This document shows, one piece after another, positions 56,510 to 64,000 of a stretch of 64,000 nucleotides of DNA (position 1 is its first letter; the number at the start of each line of letters is the position of its first letter). Origin of the DNA: Saccharum officinarum (taxonomy: Eukaryota > Streptophyta > Magnoliopsida > Poales > Poaceae); assembly GCA_020631735.1 (NCBI GenBank), contig CM036170.1, forward strand, positions 67,533,737 to 67,597,736, in the 5' to 3' direction. A program made the translations under genes and the position numbers. The notes under the pieces were generated by a model, which saw only the letters and a list, made by a program, of their open reading frames with translations, made no database searches and was not told where the DNA came from.

Positions 56510-59500
56510 CACTACTACAAAAAAGATTTACCGCAACCTTTTGAAAACACCCTCCGAGGCAGGCAGGAATTTCAACCGCCTCGGTTAATGCCTAAAAGAA
56601 ATTAACAAACCAAGTTTTCGGGTTTAAAATTTCAAACTCACATGAGATGATAATCGAGGTGTATGTCTCATCTTTTTGGAGAAGAGGAATCAAGGGATAT
56701 TGTGAGTTAATTTATTTAATGTGTAAACACGCTTGCAAAATCCTAATATGCAAAGTAGAATAAATTATTTAATTGTTTGGCATGAAAAAAATTTCTATAA
56801 GCAAAGGTGCAATATAGTTTAGAATTAAAAAGTACCATTTTGGGAGAATTAAATTCTGTAAAATACTTAATAGTGCGCATTATGCTTGTTGGTTGGAGTT
56901 AATTAGGGTTTGGACCTTTCAAAAATTGTGACAAAAGTATTACGAGATGTTAATTCTAGTCGAACCATTGATATCCCTAAGTCCGAGGTAGCGTTAGACA
57001 ATGTCATTTTAGTAATTAAATTCTAACAAAAATAATTAAACACTAGCTTCATGTTTTTGTCCCATTAATTGCCTTTAAGTAGGTACTTGAGTGTGGTGTA
57101 GATCGTAGTTCGTTTGGATGACATGTTGCTTCCCCGAAAATTGCCCAAACTTGGCTTGAATGCGCGGTCGAGCACATTCGGCACTCTGTTCGTTAACCGG
57201 CGTCTAGTGTGACGAACCCATCTTGGCACTTCCTTACCTCCCTCTCTAGTCACTCTTTGGCCTCGACGGTTGCGTCGCTTGATAGCTGGTGATGCGCACC
57301 TTAGGTTTGTTTAGCTGGTTGAACCTCAACCGAGCTGGGTTCGCGTATTAGCTCGCTTCAAAATTCATGCAAGTACTATGTTCGGCCGTTTGGCTCCGTG
57401 TTCACGGTCACCATGCGTGTTGGCGCTGCTAGCACCAGCCGCAGGCCGTGGCCGCCCTGTGCTGCGGGCCAGCTCGTGCGTCCGTCGGGGCCACGCAGTG
57501 CCTTAGCCTCGCATTGTCCTGGCCCCGCTGTTGCGTGCGCTGCTGGCCGGTGGGTCGTGCTCAGGGTTACGCCAAGACCGCGGCTGCCGTGGCATGGCCA
57601 TCGTGGCGCTCGCTCCACCACTCGATCCACTACCGCGTAGTGTCTTTGGATGCTTGCCACTGCCACCATGCTTGGTCATTGACATGATCATAGTGGCGAT
57701 GGGACGCCGCCCTGCATCGCCTTGTCCCCGCAAGCGGACGCCGGTGAGCCCCGCTCGGGCCTGGCCACGCCAAGTGGAGCATGTCCAGCGAAGCCCTCCC
57801 CATCTCGTCAACTGCACCATATGCTCGCCTTGCCACCAACCGGAGCTACCCACCTTAACTGCTCGGCTCGCTCGTAGGCCACTCCATAGCCTCACCGTGC
57901 GCTGAGCCGCCATCCTTTCTCCCTCTCCCCATTGCCAAGCTATAGCTTCGCAGCGCAATTCCTCACTTTTGTGGGAAGCTTAGATGGTTATCTAAGCACC
58001 TTGTTCTTCTCTGGTCCGTCGGTGTGCTGTGGGCCACCAATTTGGCGTTTCGTCGCCGCCGGTCAGCTCGCTGCTAGAGCAGAGCGCGAATTGCGGGTAA
58101 GGCCCGCTTGGCTGGTTGTAGTTCGATTTCTCGTACCCATGGATTCGCCTTGACTCCCTCTACTCGATGCTCCCCCTATCTTGATCTGACCGCCCGTCAG
58201 TGATGAGGTGGTGCGTTGGTGTGTGACTCGGGGCGCCGTCGCGCGATGCGGGAGTACGTGGCCAGGATTCCTCAGCCGTCCTCCGCCTCGACCGGTTGCG
58301 CAGCTGGATTCGTGGTTAGCCCCTCGTACTCCCTCACAACTTCTTTTGTCTCGTTAGCCAGTAGGGTCATCGGAACGTTCACATCGCCATGGTGGTTGGC
58401 TGCCTACGTGAGCAGCGTGATAGGGTCAACGAGTAGCTTTAAAATCGCCGCCTAGGGTTTCGTCTTTGCTTCATGATGCTGTCGGCCCCCGAGTGGCCGG
58501 CGTGGCCGCGCAGCGCCGGCGAAGCCATGCCATCGTGGGCAAGGGCGTCGAGGACTGCCCCGTTGTAAAGAAGGCACATTACGGGGTCATGAATGAAAAA
58601 CATAAGTATGTGGTAATAGTAAACTAATGTTCCATATTATTACCTAAGAACCTGAGCCTTCTTTTGCAAAAAGGCGTGAGCACGCAGCCTCCCCGCCTCG
58701 GCCCGCTTGCTAGGCCGGCCTACTGTGCATGTGGTCGCCCCGTGCGGGCCACAGGGAGCGTTGGACCGAATGGAGGCCAACTACCCTTTTCCTTTTTCTG
58801 AAAACATTTTCTAATTTATTTCTAAAGCAAGCTTGCAAATTCAATATAAATTTGTGTAAAAATCCAAAAGTTGTGAAACCAATTTTGTTAGGTTCTTAAA
58901 ATCACAAGCTATCTGTTAGTGTAATTGGTTCACATAGTTTTACGATCTTCTCAGGGATCCTCTAATTAAATTGAGGTGCTTAATATTGTTAAAATATAAA
59001 CTTGTAGGAATTGTTATGGTTAATCTGTGCTAGTATTAATTCTAAAAATTTTACAGTATGTTCCTCGTATTATTGGATGCTCATTGTAAATTTTGTAGCT
59101 CCGGAATAAGTGGTTTGATAAGATAGCTAGTGAGCCCTAGTTAGAATATAAATATTAAATCGATAAAATAAAGCAACACTTTGGGTTTGTATAACTGAAA
59201 TATTTAATGGGAATTACCACGTTATCCGACAACATAGATGTGTAGCATAGTACGTGGGGTCGTTGAGCTAGCTCGTTAGCTTGCGAGGCGTAGTCGTATG
59301 ATAAGAGTTGCGATTGTCGTCGATTACTTATGTCTTGGCGTTGCATTCACGTAAATCATATAGGGAACAATAATGGATCGTGGAGCTGACCGAAATAGCG
59401 TGAATGATGGTGCTTTGACGATCGTGTCACACAATGGAATGCTAACTTAGGTTTTATTTTACCCAGGTAAGCCCCGGTGCATAGCCCCTATTATTCTGCA

Positions 59501-61784
59501 CTTTATTTTATGCTTGTGCATTAAGTTTTAAGGAGTTGAATGAAATACACTCACTATATGTCCTTATCCTATGAGTCCTATTAGTATGACAGGATTGTGT
59601 AGCTTGCTATGCTATAAAACCTTGGTAGAAGTCGAGCCATTTCCTGTCACTCACGAGAGCTAGGAAAAATATATTAATACTATTATTATCATATTGTTGT
59701 CACATGGAATATTTATGAATAATAATTGGAGATCGAGCGGGACTGGGCTTGGATGGACTTGGTCTTGGTTGGACAATAGAGCGGGGCTCTGGTTGCATTT
59801 GTCTCGCTTGTGTCGATTGAGGACCATCCATTGCTGTGGATGGTAGTCAAGTCACAGAACTATTATCCTGAGCACATACTTGCTTATGAGAACGGGAAAA
59901 ATTGTTACTATCTTGTCATGAGTTCTGGCTTTTTCTAGACCGACGGTTAAGGGTGGATTATTGGGTAGTAGGTCTAAGCACCGCACTAAGGCCAGACCTC
60001 AGGTGTTGGGGGCTTGGAGTCCCAGCTTGGACGGGAATTTGGACCCATTGACAGGAGTGGAACGGGTTGGTCTTATTTGTGCCTGGGGACAGATGAGACG
60101 TGTGTTTCGGGGTACTCAGCTGGGCTACATTGATTCGCGAATCACCGTTTCTACGTGACGGTACAACTTGGCTATGGTCTAGCACCATAGTAAGAACTAG
60201 AACATGAAAAGAGGATAAAATGGTTTTGATTGCTTACCACATGCTTAAAAGTAGCATAGGTGCTTACATAGAATGGTCGGATAATGAACTATGATGACTG
60301 CTAATAAAAATTGAATATAAGGATATACATTTAGTAATGCTCCCTACAGTTGCCCACAAGCTAGATAGCCTTGCATACCCTTAGAGTCTTTTTATTTCTT
60401 CTTGACGGGTTAGTCTTGCGGAGTATAATTGTGTACTCAAGGTTTGTTTTACCCTATTGCAGGTGTCAGGTGTTGATAAAGCTGACCATGTGTGTGGAAA
60501 CCTCCTGGTGGGTTCAGTGAGGATTTTCCTTTACATTGCGGACGTAGAGTTTATCTAAAACTTCCACCAAAAATATTTTTTCAACGGAAAGACTTGTAAC
60601 CTGTTATCATTTCATGTATATAAATGTTCTTCATGATAATGTTTAATTTGTCATTAAATGATTTTCATTCCGCTGAAACTCTGAATAACATTTTACATTC
60701 CGCTGTTATTATCAAATGATAAATTACTCTGATGTTGTATTAAAAGTGATGTAAGAAATGGCTAAGAATATTGTAAGCTTTATTTCTCATTTATGATCCT
60801 GGTGAAAAAATAAATGTGTATTTTTTAGTTCTCCTGTTAGGTGTGCTCGATAGAAACGTGTAGTTTAGTGCTCTCCCATGGGTACTTAATATCTAATGGA
60901 AGACAAGTACGCTTGGAAGAGCATTAGATTAGGCGGTTCTGCCATAGGCATCCTTAAAATGCCCGCCTCGGTTAATATATATTAACTGAGGCAGTCGCGG
61001 GCATTCTATCGGTGACTGCCTCGGTAAATCAGGCCCAACCAAAGCCCAAAACCCCCACTATTCTCAGGCTTATATAAATAGCAGAGTTAGGGTTTTCCAC
61101 TCTCACCCTTTCTCACAACCCGACATAAGGGGCGCCGCAGCCCGGCCTCTGCGTCTCTCTCGTGCGGTCACGCCCCCTCCCTCTCGCGCAGCTCTCTCAC
61201 TCTTTCCAAGCCGGCACTGCTCTCTCACTCTCTCCATCTCCCTCCCAGGCAGCGGTATGGAGGCGGCGCTGGCATTGTCGTGGTGCCGCTCGGGAAGGCA
61301 TCTCCCGGCTTGGATCCAGCGTGGGGCGGCCCGGCTCCCTCCTCCCCTCCCTCCACGGCATGGATCCAGCGAGGGCGCCTCCTCCTCCTCCTCCCCCCAC
61401 GGCCTAGATCCAGCGAGAACAGCCCGGATCCAGCGGCGGAGAGGCCGGATCCGGGCGCGGGGCAGTCGGCGGCGGCGTTCCTCCCCCTACCTTTCCTTCT
61501 CATAGGTCCAGTGGGGCGAGGTGGGGCAGCGGGCTAGGCGAGCGGCGAGGCGGGGCCTGCTCCCGGCGGCGGCGGCGACAGCACGCAAGGGCGGTAGAGC
61601 CAGGCCCAGTTAGGGCTGGATACGGGCTTTTCCTTTTTTTGTTTTTTTATTTGATTAACCGAGGCAGGCGTGGAAACCGCCTCGGTTAATGCCTAATTTA
61701 CTGTAACCTTTGATTGGAGGCGTTTTGTTTGCCCGCCTCCTAAAATCCAAAATGCCCGCCTCTGCAAAGATTATTGTAGTAGTG
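56510..61784. mobile_element. CACTA element 3 with GGT target duplication
   Basis: Both ends are CACTACTACAA (11 bp, perfect), flanked by GGT at 56507-56509 and 61785-61787. Removing it restores the array text TTTTGGTGCTTGGTTTTCGCC, matching copy A (TTTTTGTGCCTGGTTTTCGCC). Subterminal CCGCCTCGGTTAATGCC repeats are at 56570 and 60960-61750. A captured promoter-like stretch lies at 61068-61160 (TTATATAAATAG, then TTAGGGTTTT), followed by a GC-rich Pro/Ser frame. No transposase. Confidence 0.9.
56600..60944. mobile_element. Gypsy-type long LTR (probably solo) inside CACTA 3
   Basis: Same family and orientation as 1-3245. It shares the order of GC-rich tract, AT-rich tract, GGTAGAAGTC (59625), CGATTGAGGACC (59815) and terminal GGCGGTTCTGCCA (60932-60944). 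The left end is uncertain (about 56590-56640), and no target duplication was found. No gag or pol is present. The GC-rich part (57400-58600) gives many chance frames. Confidence 0.5.
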
Positions 61785-62800
61785 GGTGCTTGGTTTTCGC
61801 CCATGGATTTTTAGGTTCGGATACCCAAAATGCTACGGTTTTGGGCGGATCCTAAATTTCACCCGTGGAGCTCCATCGGGCCCCGAAAAGATTAAGCCCA
61901 CTAAAAGCCCAACTAGCAGCCCTAAGTATATAAGCCTAGAATCCTCATTCCTCAATCCCTTAGCTCTCATCTGCATCTTAGGCCATACCCACCCGACGGG
62001 AGATGGCGGCTCGTCCGCTTTCCTGCACCCCATTCGCTCCCAGTCCCGCACTCTGCCAGTCGGCAGTCGGCATGGGCACTCGCGTGGTCACGACTCTTCT
62101 GCTTTCCCGCACCCTGCTCGCGACCTCGCCGGCTCGACCTTCTCTATCACTTGCTTCTCCCACCTTCCTGCTTTGGACGCTGCAGATCGATGGAGGAAGA
62201 GGAATAGAGGAGGCGGGATGCTGCAGGCCAGTGTAGGCGGTTGCTCCTCGCTGCGGCCCACACAAGCAGCTGCACGGCTCAACAGCGAGCGTAAAGATGG
62301 CAGCAGATCGGGTTCGGTGCGGATATCCGCCGGTTTTAGGTCCACGGGTTTCGGTTTTGATGCCTGGTTTCCGCCCACGGATTTTTGGGTTCGGATACCC
62401 AAAATAATGCGGTTTTGGAGCGGATCCTAAAAGCCCAACTAGCAGCCCTAAGTATATAAGCCTAGAATCCTCATTCCTCAATCCCTCAGCTCTCAAACGC
62501 ATCAAAGGCCGCACCCACCCAACAAGTGATGGCGGCTCGTCCGCTTCCCCGCACCCCGTTCGCAACCACGCCAACTCCTAGTCCCGCACTCCGCCAGTCG
62601 GCAGTCGGCACGTACGGGCGCTCGTGTAGTCACGGCTCTTCCGCTTCCCCACACCCCACTCGCAACCTCTCCAGCTCGCCCTTCTCTATCACTTGCTTCC
62701 CTCACCTTCCTGCTTTGGACGCTGCAGATCGATGGAGGAAGAGGAACAGAGGAGGCAGGATGTTGTAGGCCAGCGCAGGCGGATGCTCCTTGCCGCGGCC

Positions 62801-64000
62801 TCAGGATGCAAGTGGTGCGGGCCTGTCCGCAAGCCCGCTTAGTCCACCCCGTAAAATAGGCCCACTGGGGAACCGCAACCTGCTTGATTTTGAGTTGCGG
62901 GCTCAGGCAGTCCAGCCTGCTAGCGAATGCGGACAGATCGCAGAACCCGTAGCATCCCGCAAAGTCCTGCGACTTCTCCGTCGTCCTTCGCGTGCGACTC
63001 GATCTCCGCCGCCGCCGGTCCGCCACCTCCGGTCCTCCGCTAGGTCTTGTGACTCTCCTCTCTTGTCGCCCTACTCAACGCCGCAACAGCGCTTCCCAAC
63101 GGCCGCTCCACCCACGTCCATGGCCAAGGCGACCACCGTGGCGCCGATGCCGGTGCTGGAGAAGACCGTCGATGTCCCCGCCACCGTGCCGGCCAAGAAG
63201 AAGCCATCGCCTTCCTCCAAGGACAAGAGAGGAAGGGCGCATCCGCCGCTGCTCCGGCCGCCGAGGGGGCCGTCACCAAGAAGCAGAGTAGCAAGCTAAC
63301 TGTATGCGTTAGTGCGGGCTCCTGCTTCCTGCTAGCTGTTTCCTGCAAGGCCTGCTCCTGCATGCTTGTTAGCTCTTTCCTGCAAGGCCTGCTGGGACGA
63401 CGTGGTCAGTGGCACTTGCAGTAACGTGCACCCGCCAAACCCGCAAAGACACGTAGCGGCTAGAGCGGCGACCTGCGGGCCGTCTGCAGAGCGGCCCGCT
63501 TGCATCGTGACCGCGGCCCGCACGGGCGGCCGCACGGCTCGACTGCGAGCATGAGCGCCTAGGTGTGCATCCTCGCATGGATGAGGCGTCGGGCCACCCA
63601 TGCCGGCTGTACGCCACCAGAGTGCCCACCACCGTCTCCCACACAGCTCTGTGCGGACAGCACAGCAACGAGCAACAATGATGAATCATGAATCTAAACT
63701 AGATTTGGCTGCACGATCTGATCTGAACTTTGATTGTATCGAGGAGGATGGGGGGTCGAAAAAATCTGGAGGGTCGGGAGCGGAGCGGAGAGGAGATCGA
63801 GACATACAGATTGGGGCTGTCATTGCTTGTTTATGAACAAAATAATTTCGGTTTTTGAATTATCCGTTGGGTTTTGGGAATCCGTGGGTTTCAGTTTCGG
63901 GGATGGATTTTCATCCGAATCAATGTTCACGACGGATTCGGATTTTAAGTTCAAGTTTCGGTTTTTGGTACCCAAACACTTCATCCGATCGAAACCCGCC
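62801..64000 (+). other. Probable remainder of the hAT-like element
   Basis: At 63121 a frame begins MAKATTVAPMPVLEKTVDVP and then shifts at the AAGAGAGGAAGGG tract. The alternative frame reads SAAAPAAEGAVTKKQSSKLT. GCGGCCGCACGGCTCGA (63527) repeats the tail of module A (56411). The last 160 bases return to GGGTTTTGGGAATCCGTGGGTTTC-type text as in the modules. No zinc finger or transposase core is visible before the window ends. Confidence 0.35.

Larger units (their letters stand above)
55852..62800 (+). repeat. Tandem array of about 580-bp promoter-leader modules (3 copies), split by CACTA 3
   Basis: Copy A is 55852-56440. Copy B starts at 56441 and resumes at 61785 after the CACTA. Copy C starts about 62290 and is shortened. 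Each has a GGTTTTGGGT/GGGTTTCGG tract, AGCCCAACTAGCAGCCC, TATATAAGCCT (56060, 61927, 62454), CCTCATTCCTCAATCCC, an ATG 75-76 bases after the TATA (56136, 62003, 62529) opening MAAR, and a TTGGACGCTGCAGATC / GGAGGAAGAGGAA tail. The style recalls hAT-family grass elements, but no transposase is complete. Confidence 0.75.

Noticed and set aside
57398..58455. Several GC-rich frames of 80-150 codons
   Set aside because: They overlap on both strands in several frames inside an LTR-like block and show no protein family features.

Overview
The window is nuclear DNA from a grass. Intron-bearing genes, a CC-NBS-LRR disease-resistance gene, an F-box gene, a cytosolic ribosomal protein gene, and grass-type CACTA, Copia, Gypsy, RTE and MITE elements all point to Poaceae. 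The MITE and LTR styles suggest the sorghum/sugarcane/Miscanthus/maize tribe, which is an inference. Most of the 64 kb is transposon. Three host genes are well supported: an NLR (minus, 6422-10342), an F-box/LRR-like gene (plus, 5' leader from about 34.6 kb, coding from 37723) and RPS16/uS9 (minus, 43684-44130). A run of 100 Ns at 25416-25515 is an assembly gap.

Layout. 1-3245 is one end of a long Gypsy-type LTR, followed by a 61-bp minisatellite and a MULE/MITE-like inverted structure. 6.4-12.9 kb is the NLR; a 5'-truncated RTE-clade LINE with a 14-bp target duplication sits in its probable 5'UTR intron. 13478-32702 is a Copia element of SIRE/Maximus type on the minus strand, inserted into a MITE with an ATCAC target duplication. 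It has 1.6-kb LTRs, PBS, PPT, gag-pol and an extra downstream (env-position) ORF with its own promoter-like leader. The gag-pol part appears twice around the N gap. The pattern of errors suggests that two contig ends covering the same element were placed side by side, rather than a real tandem element. 32.7-33.9 kb is a MITE cluster. 34.6-39.1 kb is the F-box gene, with a solo LTR in a leader intron and an early stop in its last exon. 39.1-41.3 kb holds decayed NLR pieces between 240-bp direct repeats. 43.7-44.4 kb is RPS16 with a typical ribosomal-protein promoter.

From 45.4 kb on, transposons dominate: a CACTA element (45530-47216, CTT target duplication) nested in a MITE, a possible GASA/snakin relic, a MULE-like element full of GCAACAT repeats, a larger CACTA (49981-55447, AGG target duplication) with decayed TNP1-like and Tnp2-like genes head to head, and a third CACTA (56510-61784, GGT target duplication) inserted into a tandem array of about 580-bp promoter-plus-leader modules. 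The third CACTA itself holds a second copy of the Gypsy LTR family seen at the left edge.

The host genes are not a functional cluster. The more unusual biology is in the Copia element (downstream ORF behind a TATA/telo-box leader, and an ACCGGACGC motif dense in both LTR and spacer) and in the repeated promoter modules at 55.85-62.8 kb. Coordinates of elements with target duplications were read base by base. Other element edges are approximate.
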